From Ruminococcus sp. (lineage in GTDB: Bacteria > Bacillota > Clostridia > Oscillospirales > Ruminococcaceae): a DNA stretch of 51,239 nt. Each line of letters starts with the position of its first letter. Position 1 is the first letter of the stretch. Position numbers and translations under genes: made by a program. The notes beneath the pieces are model-generated. The model saw only the letters and a program-made list of their open reading frames with translations, made no database searches and was not told where the DNA came from. The stretch spans positions 1 through 51,239 of the forward strand of contig SVNX01000017.1 in assembly GCA_015066665.1 (NCBI GenBank), written 5' to 3'. Positions 1-8,596 of the stretch are shown here, piece by piece.

Positions 1-100
1 GAACGAAGTGAGACAGAGGGGACGGGCTGTTCAGCGGCAGCACCCTCCCTCTTTCCCCCTCCCCTTTGGGGAGGGGGTAGGGGGTGGGGCAAAATTAAGC
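1..100. repeat. GC-rich dispersed repeat, truncated by window edge
   Basis: Begins with a CGAAGTG...ACAGAGGGGACGG block and continues into C-rich then G-rich tracts. The same order of blocks occurs at the far right end of the window (51150-51239), so this is one end of the same dispersed element. Confidence 0.6.
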
Positions 101-126
101 GAAATCATACTTTTTTGACAAGCTGA

Positions 127-160
127 AGTGCATCCCGAAAGGGATGCACTTTTATTTTTC
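127..160 (+). terminator. intrinsic terminator, plus strand
   Basis: Ten-base perfect stem (127-136 with 141-150) around a GAAA loop, followed by TTTATTTTT. The T tract lies on the plus-strand side, so it best serves a plus-strand gene left of the window. It may also stop the ROK gene ending at 164, but the minus-strand side lacks a T run. Confidence 0.7.
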
Positions 161-163
161 CTA

Positions 164-1408
164 TTATTCATCCGTCTCTGTTTCGGAGATGCCGCCGTTC
201 ATATAGAAATTCTTCATCAGTACCAGCGAGCAGCCGCCGAGGAAATCGGTCTTGCCCTCCACCGTGCTGCAGACGATGCGTTCGGCAATGTCATCGCCGA
301 CGAATTCCTTGACGTAGCGCTTGAAATGCATGAAGCCGCGTTCAGTCAGATTGAAGTGATGCAGTACAAGCTTCTGCGCCTGGAAGCTGCAGACCATGTT
401 ATGCAGCAGCACGCTCCAGTCCTGCATGATCTCACGGACAACGTCTTCACAATGCTTGTCACCCGCCGTTACCGCCTGATACAACTCCTCGAGCGTCACA
501 CGCTCAATATAGCCGTCCGTGGCACTGTAGAGGAAGGGGGTGCGCTCCTTGCTGTAGACCTGTGCGACACGGGCCTGCATGGCCTGAATGGACAGCTGTG
601 CACGCACGGAACCGGCCGGATAGCCATCCTGCTGACGGCCGCCGGGACGGACGATGCAGCGTTCGGTGAGATAGCTGTAGGTCAGATAATCGTTCTCGAA
701 TTTTTCGGGTCTGAGCACCGAAATATGGATGTGGTTGCCCAGATGGAGATAGACCTGGCTGGTGTTCTGCATGCCGCCGCGCTGGGTATCGGCATTGGCC
801 AGTGCCAGCAGCCATACGGCATTGCCGCAGAATACAGTCGGCATCTGGGGCACAGAAAGCGCCTTGACAAGCTCGGTGAAGTCGAGCATGCCGTTTTTAT
901 AGAAGACACGCATACGGCCGATCATGATGGGCATGACGCCCACGCCGAGGCCGAGCACATCTGTTTTTTTCAGACAGCTGTTGTTCATCATGCGTTCCGC
1001 CGAGCTGATGATGAACTGCAGAATCTCCTTACGGGAGGTGTGATCCGTGCAGGGCATGCTGGCCTTGTCCAGAATGTCCATGTGCATGGTGCAAAGTCCC
1101 ACCGTGATTTCCTGCTCACTGATGACCGCACCCAGGACGAATTTGTAATTCGCATTGATGTCGAGCAGAATCTTGCGGCGTCCCTTGGGGAGCTTGTCGG
1201 ACTGATTATTCTGGTAGGGTGCTTCGCCGATCTCGGCAAGCAGTCCCTCTTCGATCATGGCATTGGAGATCTGTGTGATGGATGCACGGGTGATCTGCAG
1301 CTTCTGGGAAAGATCCACACGGGAAATGGGGCCGGCTTCCCAGACAGTACGCAGTACCTGCATACGGTTGATGCGTTTAAGATCCAGTTTGCTGATGCCG
1401 TTGAGCAT
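164..1408 (-). CDS. ROK-family-like transcriptional regulator
   Basis: 414 residues. The N-terminal ~75 residues form a winged helix-turn-helix (KRINRMQVLRTVWEAGPISR, then a recognition-helix stretch near RASITQISNAM) of the kind that heads NagC/XylR-type ROK repressors. The rest has the length and layout of a ROK sugar-binding domain, but the usual glycine-rich ATP motif and the zinc-binding Cys cluster are not obvious, so it probably binds an effector without kinase activity. Start chosen at 1408 because AAGAAGG lies 8 bases upstream; the frame extends another 37 codons but those cross the promoter. Likely represses a sugar-use gene set, target unknown. It lies downstream of, and in the same direction as, the AEC transporter but has its own promoter. 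Confidence 0.75.
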   Translation of the reverse strand: MLNGISKLDLKRINRMQVLRTVWEAGPISRVDLSQKLQITRASITQISNAMIEEGLLAEIGEAPYQNNQSDKLPKGRRKILLDINANYKFVLGAVISEQEITVGLCTMHMDILDKASMPCTDHTSRKEILQFIISSAERMMNNSCLKKTDVLGLGVGVMPIMIGRMRVFYKNGMLDFTELVKALSVPQMPTVFCGNAVWLLALANADTQRGGMQNTSQVYLHLGNHIHISVLRPEKFENDYLTYSYLTERCIVRPGGRQQDGYPAGSVRAQLSIQAMQARVAQVYSKERTPFLYSATDGYIERVTLEELYQAVTAGDKHCEDVVREIMQDWSVLLHNMVCSFQAQKLVLHHFNLTERGFMHFKRYVKEFVGDDIAERIVCSTVEGKTDFLGGCSLVLMKNFYMNGGISETETDE

Positions 1409-1451
1409 GAACGACGCCTTCTTTCTTTTGATGCTTCGGTTTGTTATCTTT

Positions 1452-1480
1452 ATTATATCACAATTTCGACAAAAAGACAA
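1452..1480 (-). promoter_or_regulatory. sigma-A promoter of the ROK regulator
   Basis: On the minus strand TTGTCT (1475-1480), 17-base spacer, TATAAT (1452-1457), about 45 bases upstream of the chosen start. Confidence 0.65.
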
Positions 1481-1573
1481 TGAAATTTCCGTGAAGCCCT
1501 GTTTTCTGTACTTTTGCACAACAAATAACAGCTGTCCATTCCGTATTTGTGCACAATATTGGCGATTGCTGGG

Positions 1574-2491
1574 CTATCCAATCCATTCATAGGCCATCAT
1601 CATCAGGGGCATGGTGGCCATGGAAAGGAGCGTGGTGACGCCGAACAGCTCGGAGGCATAGGCGGCATTCTTTTCATAGCGGATGCACTGCATGGTGCAC
1701 ATGGCCGCAGAGGGCGCAGCCGTGGCCGCAAGTACGGTCATTTCCATGATATCGGGCAGGGAAAAGAGCCGGAACAGGAGGATGACGGCGGCCGGAATGA
1801 TGAGGAGCCGGAGGGCTGTGACGTAGAACACACGGGGCTTTTTGAGGACGGCGGGGAGATTGGTCTGCGCAATGGTGGCACCGGCAACGAACATGGCAAG
1901 GGGGGAGTTGAGATTGCCGATCATGGTGAGGGTCTCGGTGAGAAGATCGGGCAGGCGGAGCTGCGCAAAGAAGAGCACCATGCCTGCGGCAATGGCGATG
2001 ATGGCGGGGGAGCGCAGGACTTTTGCCACGGATTTCAGGCTGCGTTCGCCGGAAATCTGCATGACGCCGTGCGTCCAGGCAAGCAGATTGAAGAGTGTGA
2101 CAAAGGCGGTGAGATAGAACACGCCCTCATAATCGAACATGGCCTGTACGAGGGGAATGCCCATGAAGCCGCAGTTGGAATAGATGCAGGAAAAGCGTTC
2201 GATGGCGGTTTCACGGCCCTCCTTATTGCGGATGAGGAGGTAGGAGAGGGCCATTGCGACGGCATAGGAGAGGGCGGAGAGCAGGAATGTCCAGCCGAGT
2301 CCCGCAACGAGATCGGGCTTGAATTCACGCTGATAGGCCAGAAGTATGACGATGGGATTGACAACCGTGAGGACGAGCCGGGAAATCTGGCTGACGGTTT
2401 CTTTGGAGAGCAGCCGGAAGCGGAAGCAGCCGGCGCCGACGAGGATGAGCAGGAGCATGATGATGGCCTGCTGCAGGATGATCTGTGCCAT
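1574..2491 (-). CDS. AEC-family transporter (auxin efflux carrier/permease fold)
   Basis: 305 residues, almost wholly hydrophobic with about ten predicted membrane spans. The N terminus (MAQIILQQAIIMLLLILVG) and a conserved-looking VNPIVILLAY stretch in the second span match the AEC family, whose bacterial members export or import small carboxylates such as malate or malonate. The substrate cannot be told from sequence. Family length is usually 300-320, so it is complete. Starts at 2491 after an AAAGGAG box. It has its own promoter and lies between the dpaAB unit and the ROK regulator, both on the same strand. Confidence 0.85.
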   Translation of the reverse strand: MAQIILQQAIIMLLLILVGAGCFRFRLLSKETVSQISRLVLTVVNPIVILLAYQREFKPDLVAGLGWTFLLSALSYAVAMALSYLLIRNKEGRETAIERFSCIYSNCGFMGIPLVQAMFDYEGVFYLTAFVTLFNLLAWTHGVMQISGERSLKSVAKVLRSPAIIAIAAGMVLFFAQLRLPDLLTETLTMIGNLNSPLAMFVAGATIAQTNLPAVLKKPRVFYVTALRLLIIPAAVILLFRLFSLPDIMEMTVLAATAAPSAAMCTMQCIRYEKNAAYASELFGVTTLLSMATMPLMMMAYEWIG

Positions 2492-2544
2492 GGTGTGGGT
2501 CTCCTTTGCTGGAATTGGGGCAGAGCCCCTGCGATTCTTTCTCC

Positions 2545-2573
2545 ATCATAGCACAATACGATGCGATTTGCAA
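2545..2573 (-). promoter_or_regulatory. sigma-A promoter of the AEC transporter
   Basis: Minus strand TTGCAA (2568-2573), 17 bases, TATGAT (2545-2550). Confidence 0.6.
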
Positions 2574-2641
2574 GGCGCTGCGGTATTTTCCGCATTTCAC
2601 CTAAAAAACCATCCCGTTTGGTGGGGTTTCTGCATGCAAAA

Positions 2642-2668
2642 CGGACAGAGGGCAATGCCTTCTGTCCG
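2642..2668 (-). terminator. terminator after dpaAB
   Basis: Stem CGGACAGA with TCTGTCCG plus inner GGC/GCC pairs, followed on the minus strand by TTTTG. It lies just past the dpaB stop. Confidence 0.6.
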
Positions 2669-2674
2669 CTTGTT

Positions 2675-3268
2675 TTATCCCCGTGCACCGCCGACCATGG
2701 GCTGATACTGTTCTCCCCGCAGTGCCGCTGCAATCGTCTCCGCCGTGCAGGTGAAATCCGCAATCAGCGAGGTGGGTTTCTTTCCGGCATCGTCCTGCGC
2801 ATACGGCACAAAGTAGTAGTGCTTCATATTGGCAAGCATGCCGATGTGCTTGGCACTGCCCGCCAGTGCGTCATTCGAGGCAATCGCCAGTACCACGGGC
2901 TTTTTTCCACGCAGATGCGATTTGACCGCCATGGTGGCTGTGTTGTCCGTCAGGCTCAGTGCAAGCTTTGCCGCCGTGTTTGAGGTGCAGGGCACCACGG
3001 CCATCACATCCGTCAGCCCCTTCGGCCCGATGGGCTCTGCATCGGCGATCGAACAGATGACGGGTCGGCCGGCAATCTCTGCCAGCCGCTCACGGTGGGC
3101 CGCTGCCTCACCGAAGCGTGTGGAGATCTGTGCGGCATGCTCCGACATGACCGGCACCAGAACCGCTCCCAGCGAGACCAGATATTCCGCCTGTGCAAAG
3201 GCATGTTGAAACGTGCAGAAGGAACCGGTCATCACGAATCCGATCCGCACACCTTCAAGATCAATCAT
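2675..3268 (-). CDS. dpaB: dipicolinate synthase subunit B
   Basis: 197 residues. Flavoprotein-like Rossmann fold: opening VRIGFVMTGSFCTF, central VPCTSNTAAKLA and LAIASNDAL, and the spore-family signature around HIGMLANMKHYYFVPYAQDD. Together with DpaA it makes dipicolinic acid from the tetrahydrodipicolinate-pathway intermediate in the mother cell; the product then loads the spore core with calcium. Start at 3268 chosen because GGAGTGGATCC precedes it; a longer frame runs back into dpaA. Its first 8 bases overlap the dpaA end, so translation is coupled. The presence of the pair shows that the organism makes true endospores. SpoVFB is the Bacillus name. Confidence 0.93.
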   Translation of the reverse strand: MIDLEGVRIGFVMTGSFCTFQHAFAQAEYLVSLGAVLVPVMSEHAAQISTRFGEAAAHRERLAEIAGRPVICSIADAEPIGPKGLTDVMAVVPCTSNTAAKLALSLTDNTATMAVKSHLRGKKPVVLAIASNDALAGSAKHIGMLANMKHYYFVPYAQDDAGKKPTSLIADFTCTAETIAAALRGEQYQPMVGGARG

Positions 3269-4145
3269 CGGATCCACTCCTTTCATCGAGTATGTTGCAG
3301 ATGGTGCGGGCGATGATGCGTCCCGCTGTGATTGGTGCGGTTTTGCCGGGGAGGGACAGTGCCCAGACCGCACGGCGGCCGTATTTCCGTGCAGCTTCCC
3401 AGTCGATGCCGCCGGGCTTGGAGGCCAGATCCAGCAAAAGCGGATCGCCCGTCAGTGCCGCAAGATACGATTCATCGGCAACCGGTGCGGGAATGGTGTT
3501 GATGATCACATCAAAGTCGGAGGTGTGCCGGTGCAGCCGGGAGAGCAGCACGGGATGGCAGCCTCGAAGCTCGGCACGGGCGAGCTCTGCCACCTCACGG
3601 GAGGCCACCGAGACGTGGGCACCGAGTCCATGGAGGACGGCCGCCAGATGCGAGCCGATCCGCCCGAAGCCCAGCACAAGAATCCGGCTGTTGTGGATGG
3701 TGACGGGCATCTCCTCAAGCAGCAGCTGCAAGGCGCCCTCGGCCGTGGGAATGGCGTTGAGGGTGCTCAGTTCCTCCCGTTCTAAGTAGTCGATCGCCGT
3801 CAGTCCCATATCACGGAAAAGTGCGGCTGCCTTGCCAAATCGTCCGCCGAGTACAAGACCATCGGGCCGGACACAGGCAGCCAGCTTCTTCAGCGAAAGG
3901 CTCTGGCTGCTGAAGGGGGCCGGTACAAAGACGCCGTCCTCGGAGACGGGCATGGGCAGGACGAGCACATCACAGACGGGAAGCGGCTCGCCGGCAGAAC
4001 CGGTCAGGATAATATCATCAAAGGGGACAATCCTGCGTGAAAAGCCGGCCGCATGGACAGTGCAGCGTGCCGAGAGGGCATGCGCAGTGTAGACATAGCG
4101 CAGATCGCCGCCGGCAACCAGGATCGTATTCCGGTCAGGTTTCAT
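3261..4145 (-). CDS. dpaA: dipicolinate synthase subunit A
   Basis: 294 residues, normal for the family. The N-terminal half carries a substrate domain (VAGGDLRYVYTAHALS, then VLPMPVSEDG). The C-terminal half is a dinucleotide-binding fold with LVLGFGRIGSHLA, typical of DpaA/SpoVFA. Forms the oxidoreductase part of dipicolinate synthase with DpaB. The start at 4145 (second Met) is preferred to 4151 because the GGAG box is only 2 bases from the first ATG but 8 from the second. First gene of the two-gene unit. Expression is expected in the mother cell; see the candidate late-sporulation promoter upstream. Confidence 0.93.
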   Translation of the reverse strand: MKPDRNTILVAGGDLRYVYTAHALSARCTVHAAGFSRRIVPFDDIILTGSAGEPLPVCDVLVLPMPVSEDGVFVPAPFSSQSLSLKKLAACVRPDGLVLGGRFGKAAALFRDMGLTAIDYLEREELSTLNAIPTAEGALQLLLEEMPVTIHNSRILVLGFGRIGSHLAAVLHGLGAHVSVASREVAELARAELRGCHPVLLSRLHRHTSDFDVIINTIPAPVADESYLAALTGDPLLLDLASKPGGIDWEAARKYGRRAVWALSLPGKTAPITAGRIIARTICNILDERSGSDD

Positions 4146-4166
4146 TCTCATCGCTCCTTTTTTGAG

Positions 4167-4209
4167 CTGTAGGCTCCCTACAGGATATGCGTGAGCGGCT
4201 CAGTGGGTG
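4167..4209 (-). promoter_or_regulatory. candidate sigma-K-like promoter of dpaA with a 7-bp dyad
   Basis: Minus strand CACC (4206-4209), 16 bases, CATATCCTG (4181-4189), close to the Bacillus sigma-K pattern AC-N16/17-CATAnnnTA. A perfect inverted repeat CTGTAGG-CTC-CCTACAG (4167-4183) overlaps the -10 edge. No good sigma-A promoter was found here. The assignment rests on motif likeness only. Confidence 0.35.
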
Positions 4210-4263
4210 AAAGCCGGAGGAGAGAATTTGCAAAAGAAAAGGGAAGCGGCGGCATTCAAAAAA

Positions 4264-4288
4264 AGCACCCCGCAGAAAGCGGGGTGCT
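4264..4288 (-). terminator. terminator of the large dockerin gene
   Basis: AGCACCCCGC-AGAAA-GCGGGGTGCT, followed on the minus strand by a run of eight T. Sixteen bases past the stop at 4304. Confidence 0.9.
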
Positions 4289-4303
4289 GATTGCTGATTC
4301 GGA

Positions 4304-7300
4304 TCAGAATTCGATCGGTAAACCGAGGGGATCAAGGAGACTGACAAGGGACTTGAGAATGATGAGGGAGTCGCCGGCGTCCAGTGTGCCGCTGCCGTCA
4401 CAGTCCGCAGCCTTGTACTGTCCTTCATATACAAACTCTTCTGCGCCCATGAGCACCTTGTTTGCGAAGACAACGTCCACGATGGTAACGCTGCCGTCCA
4501 TGTTCAGGTCGCCCGAGTGCGCCAGACCGCTTCTGGCGATCGTGGTTTCATAGGTACCGTTGCCGTCGGTGTCCACAGCCACACCAATGGTGTTTCTGTC
4601 GATCTCATAGATCAGGACTTCCTTGTACTGGGTGGAGAAGAACAGCGTTGCTTCACGCTCGTCACAGCCGGCATTGACCAGAATGTTCTGCAGGCTGCCT
4701 GCGCTCAGGAGATAACCGTTGTCCACCTGTGTGAGGGTGGCATGATCCGTGCTGCGTCCGGCTACGTCCAGCCGGTACCAGTCGGTCACATAGAAGCCGT
4801 CGTTGAAGGTCAGACCCAGCTCGTAATCGGATTTGCCGCCGGTAAAGCCAATGGAACCGGCCGGATCGAAGTTGATGAATTCCGCAGCATCTGCTGCAAT
4901 GTGCAGCAGCGAATCCTGATAGGACATATCCATATCAACGGTCTGCGTATCCTCAACACGCATGGTGTAGCTCTTGTTGCCGCCCATGAATGCGAATTCC
5001 AGAGCATTGCTTTCGCCGCCGATGTTGGAGGAAACAACAACATCCTCGACACCGGACTGGATGGAGCCGTCAGCACTGTCATCGTTCGGATCGTAGAACA
5101 TGTAGATGCAGTCGAGTTCGCCCGAATACAGGATGGGGATGTATTCCTCATCGGTTTGGCCTGTGGTGCCGCTCAGGCAGCCAAGAGCATTGAGCTTATT
5201 GAGGTCGTTTTCTACATAACCGATGCGCAGATCATCTTTTCCGATGCACTGAAAGCGGGAAGGAATGCACCAGCTGCCGGTCTTGCTGTTGAAGAACAGA
5301 TCGATGGCAGTCGTTTTGGTGTTGTCATAGAGCTTGATTACGCCGTCGCAGTAGAACTGGTTCATTTTCAGCTCCGGTGTATCGAGATAATCAATGTCGT
5401 ATGCCACAACAGCATGGCCGACAGGCTCATTTTTTGAGTTTTTATAGAAGAAGACGAACAGTACTTCGGTGTCCGCTTCCAGATAGCTGACCATCAGTTC
5501 CAGCTTTTGCTTATCAGTCAGTTTGTTCTGACGGGCGTGTGCCTGTGCATGGGGGGTGGTATACTGCAGCATCTGGTAGTAGGTGATGATGGATTCGACC
5601 TTGTCATTGTCCTTCGGTTTGTCAGTGATGCTGAACAGTGTGTCGGCACCGTCCATGTAATCCGAAGGATTGAGAATACCCTGGCTTGCCAGAATGGAGG
5701 TCACGGACATACCGTAGCAGTCACCTCCCCATAGGTTGGCTTTCTTTTTCTCGAGATTGGCCCGATCTTTTTTCTCTACATTTGCAAGCAGCGTATTCCA
5801 GAGTTCATCGTCAATGTAATAGGGGCTGTGGAAGTTGGTGCGAGTGTTCAGATAGCGCCATCTGTCCTCTTCAAACACGAAGGTCTCTGTTGTGAGATTG
5901 GGCTTGGTTGTCGTCGTTGTGATCTTGGTTGTGGTTTTTGTGGTCGTGGTTGTGGCTCTTGTTGTGGCCTTGGTGGTAGCCTTAGTTGTGGCCTTGGTGG
6001 TAGCCTTAGTGGTCGTAGTGGCCTTAGTTGTAGCCTTGGTGGTTGTGGTAGCCTTAGTTGTAGCCTTGGTGGTCGTAGTGGCCTTAGTTGTAGCCTTTGT
6101 GGTTGTGGTAGCCTTAGTTGTAGCCTTGGTGGTCGTAGTGGCCTTAGTCGTAGCCTTGGTAGTTGTGGTAGCCTTAGTTGTGGCCTTGGTTGTTGTGGTA
6201 GTCTTAGTCGTAGCCTTGGTTGTTGTGGTAGTCTTAGTTGTGGCCTTGGTTGTTGTGGTAGTCTTAGTCGTAGCCTTGGTTGTTGTGGTAGTCTTAGTTG
6301 TAGCCTTGGTGGTTGTAGTGGCCTTAGTTGTAGCCTTGGTGGTTGTGGTGGCCTTAGTTGTAGCCTTGGTAGTTGTGGTAGCCTTAGTTGTAGCCTTGGT
6401 GGTTGTAGTGGCCTTAGTTGTAGCCTTGGTGGTTGTAGTGGCCTTAGTTGTAGCCTTGGTGGTTGTAGTAGCCTTGGTGGTTGTGGTGGCCTTGGTGGTT
6501 TCCGACCAATGTGTTCCGAAAAACAGTGCACCTGTCACTGTGTGATTTCCTTTGTTGTTGTATTCGAGGAAACGATAACGGATCTGCACGCCCTCTGAAA
6601 TATCGTTGATGCCGGGCAGCCCCTCCAGAGGAAGCGGGCAGGAGTATTCATTACCGACTGTTAGAGGATATGCATACGAGGAGGGTATATGTTCTTCGCC
6701 CTGCAGTACCCATTTATCGAGAACTTCATCACGGGTATACCAAGTTGCACCATCGTCCAGGGATACGCTGGCAGCATGAAGGCTGTTTTCTGCACCGGCC
6801 TGATAAGTAATGTAGAGGGGGCTTGTAGGATCCAACATTGTGTAGTAACCTTCTGTGATTCCTTCATGAACGAGATTTGCTCGAGGTGTCTTCGGTATGG
6901 TCAATACCTCACCGCGGGTTACGTTGATGAGACACAGGTTGTCATATTCGATCGTGGTGCCGACGGGAACCATATCTTCTCCCCGGGAATAGAAATCAAT
7001 TGCCCATTCCACGTTTTCGACGGCACCGGTCAGAGGATTGCCGTTTGCATCAGTACCGTAAAGGGTAAATTCCATACCCTCAATTGAGTAGTAGTTTGCA
7101 TACAGCAAATGTCCGTGCACTGGAAAAGAGGATTCGTATTCCTGAACTGCGCCGGCTTCAGCAGCCATGAGCACGGAAGCGACTTCTTCGTTCGTCAGAT
7201 CCTGTCCGTCTTTAAAATTCAATGCGTTGAGAAAACGGACGTTTTTAGCGTTGCCATACTGAATCGATTCATTCTGGCTGTCACGGAAGGTGATGTGAAT

Positions 7301-8236
7301 GCCGCCTGCATTTGACGCCTTTGCAGTAAAACAGAAACGGTATGTATCTCCATAATACAGCGTCAGTCCGTCATATTGGAACTGAGCATTGTTTACCTCA
7401 TATGATACATCGCCGTGGTCGTGCAGTGTTACTTTATGCGTGCCGTCGTAGCCGTTATAAGAGAGATCGGCATTGTTCTTTTCGTAAACCTGCCAGCCTG
7501 TGTGAATCGGCGCAAATTCGTCGCTTTGGGAGGTCAGAATGCGGCCGGTCTCCACTTCCAGCAGGCAGAGATTGTCAAACAGAAGATGGGTGCCTGCGGG
7601 GAAGCAGTCAGTGCCCGTTATGCTGTTCGCACCGCCGAAATCAATGTACCAGGTGGCATCCCCGAAGCTCCAACTGCCGGTTGTATAGATATCGGGGGAG
7701 AATTCCCATGCAACGGTTGTCCATTCATCTGCCGGAATGGGCTGCGTGAAGCAGTTGACCGTGGAATTCACACGGGAAACCTCTGCGCCGGAAGCAGCTG
7801 CATAGTTCAGATCATATGCAATGGCTGTCTGGCTATAGGTGCCGTTATAGGACATATCAAGCGGAAGACCATTGGAAATCCAGTGGGGGTCGGTCTGTCT
7901 CGGACTGTCAATGTGCGAGTACAGATAACCGGATGCTGAGGGATTGACACTGAAGGTCAGACGATATGTGCGGGAAGCGCTCATGTCCATCCCCTCAAAC
8001 ATCAGGGAAAGCGAATCCGACGCATTGCCTGCATCGTTGATCATGATGCTGTGCATGGTGCCATACTTGCCGTACTCCAGATCGCCGCCGTTCATTTCAC
8101 GGGTCATCCAGCCGGAATTTTCATCGTAAGTGTAAGCGTTTGTGGGCAGGGCGTTTTTGTCAATGACGCTGAAGCTGCCCGAAAGGGCAAACAGCGCTGC
8201 CAGCATGCCCGCTGCCAGCCGTTTCAGTTTTTTCAT
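4304..8236 (-). CDS. secreted dockerin protein with Thr-rich linker and putative papain-like cysteine peptidase
   Basis: 1310 residues. Order: signal peptide (MKKLKRLAAGMLAALFAL, about 1-30); about 550 residues with two or three similar beta-sandwich-like segments, each ending in a pattern like YDNLCLLEVE or YDNLCLINVT, probably carbohydrate-binding; a Thr/Lys/Ala linker (about 579-777) built of KATTTTKATT units; a domain from about 784 with WGGDCYGMS (Cys840), PVGHAVVAYDI (His941) and LYDNT (Asp971/Asn972), spaced and ordered like a papain-type Cys-His-Asn/Asp site; then a C-terminal dockerin (about 1240-1310) with two calcium loops, GDLNMDGSVTIVD and ADCDGSGTLDAGD. Expected to sit on a cellulosome scaffoldin outside the cell, as peptidase-dockerin proteins do in Ruminococcus. 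Start 8236 follows GGAAGGA at good spacing. The peptidase call is inferred from motif order, not proven. Confidence 0.8.
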   Translation of the reverse strand: MKKLKRLAAGMLAALFALSGSFSVIDKNALPTNAYTYDENSGWMTREMNGGDLEYGKYGTMHSIMINDAGNASDSLSLMFEGMDMSASRTYRLTFSVNPSASGYLYSHIDSPRQTDPHWISNGLPLDMSYNGTYSQTAIAYDLNYAAASGAEVSRVNSTVNCFTQPIPADEWTTVAWEFSPDIYTTGSWSFGDATWYIDFGGANSITGTDCFPAGTHLLFDNLCLLEVETGRILTSQSDEFAPIHTGWQVYEKNNADLSYNGYDGTHKVTLHDHGDVSYEVNNAQFQYDGLTLYYGDTYRFCFTAKASNAGGIHITFRDSQNESIQYGNAKNVRFLNALNFKDGQDLTNEEVASVLMAAEAGAVQEYESSFPVHGHLLYANYYSIEGMEFTLYGTDANGNPLTGAVENVEWAIDFYSRGEDMVPVGTTIEYDNLCLINVTRGEVLTIPKTPRANLVHEGITEGYYTMLDPTSPLYITYQAGAENSLHAASVSLDDGATWYTRDEVLDKWVLQGEEHIPSSYAYPLTVGNEYSCPLPLEGLPGINDISEGVQIRYRFLEYNNKGNHTVTGALFFGTHWSETTKATTTTKATTTTKATTKATTTTKATTKATTTTKATTKATTTTKATTKATTTTKATTKATTTTKATTKTTTTTKATTKTTTTTKATTKTTTTTKATTKTTTTTKATTKATTTTKATTKATTTTKATTKATTTTKATTKATTTTKATTKATTTTKATTKATTTTKATTKATTKATTKATTRATTTTTKTTTKITTTTTKPNLTTETFVFEEDRWRYLNTRTNFHSPYYIDDELWNTLLANVEKKDRANLEKKKANLWGGDCYGMSVTSILASQGILNPSDYMDGADTLFSITDKPKDNDKVESIITYYQMLQYTTPHAQAHARQNKLTDKQKLELMVSYLEADTEVLFVFFYKNSKNEPVGHAVVAYDIDYLDTPELKMNQFYCDGVIKLYDNTKTTAIDLFFNSKTGSWCIPSRFQCIGKDDLRIGYVENDLNKLNALGCLSGTTGQTDEEYIPILYSGELDCIYMFYDPNDDSADGSIQSGVEDVVVSSNIGGESNALEFAFMGGNKSYTMRVEDTQTVDMDMSYQDSLLHIAADAAEFINFDPAGSIGFTGGKSDYELGLTFNDGFYVTDWYRLDVAGRSTDHATLTQVDNGYLLSAGSLQNILVNAGCDEREATLFFSTQYKEVLIYEIDRNTIGVAVDTDGNGTYETTIARSGLAHSGDLNMDGSVTIVDVVFANKVLMGAEEFVYEGQYKAADCDGSGTLDAGDSLIILKSLVSLLDPLGLPIEF
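5905..6500 (-). repeat. 30-bp minisatellite coding the Thr-rich linker
   Basis: About twenty near-perfect 30-bp units, each coding KATTTTKATT, inside the dockerin gene. Units differ mostly at third codon positions, but some neighbouring units are identical, pointing to recent slippage or unequal crossing-over. The unit length is a multiple of three, so gain or loss keeps the frame. Confidence 0.9.
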
Positions 8237-8305
8237 AAGATCCTTCCTTTCCATTTCTAAAAATGCAGATGCTATGCGATAAATAACATCTAACAGGTTG
8301 CTTTT

Positions 8306-8334
8306 ATTGTATCACATTTGTGTGGGAATGTCAA
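8306..8334 (-). promoter_or_regulatory. sigma-A promoter of the dockerin-peptidase gene
   Basis: Minus strand TTGACA (8329-8334), 17 bases, TACAAT (8306-8311): near consensus, about 70 bases upstream of the start. Between this and the rightward promoter at 8494 nothing else is recognised. Confidence 0.8.
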
Positions 8335-8493
8335 TATTCGCCTGAAAATATGCCTTGTATATGTTGAAAATTAGGCGATTTGCACAATGCAAAAGTGCTG
8401 GTTTTGGGCAATCTGGGAGGGCACGATGCCGCTTTCCGCCGCAGGAATGGGTGGCGTGATGACAAAAATCTCTCGCAAGCCATGAGATTTCTC

Positions 8494-8522
8494 TTGCAAT
8501 TCACAGTGAAATGGTGTATAAT
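8494..8522 (+). promoter_or_regulatory. sigma-A promoter of the DUF1846 gene
   Basis: TTGCAA (8494-8499), 17 bases, TATAAT (8517-8522). Confidence 0.75.
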
Positions 8523-8596
8523 AAATAGGTAAATGATGTGAAGAACCATCTGCCCGTGCGGAAGGAAATCCGCATGATGATGAAAGAGGTGCCACT

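Noticed and set aside
128-1483. Long plus-strand frame opposite the ROK regulator
   Set aside because: Mirror of a well-supported minus-strand gene; no ribosome site and no family likeness. The same holds for other long antisense frames listed below.
5828-6598. Plus-strand Cys/Gly/Leu-repeat and Val-repeat frames opposite the Thr linker
   Set aside because: They are the complement of the KATTTTKATT minisatellite in other frames.
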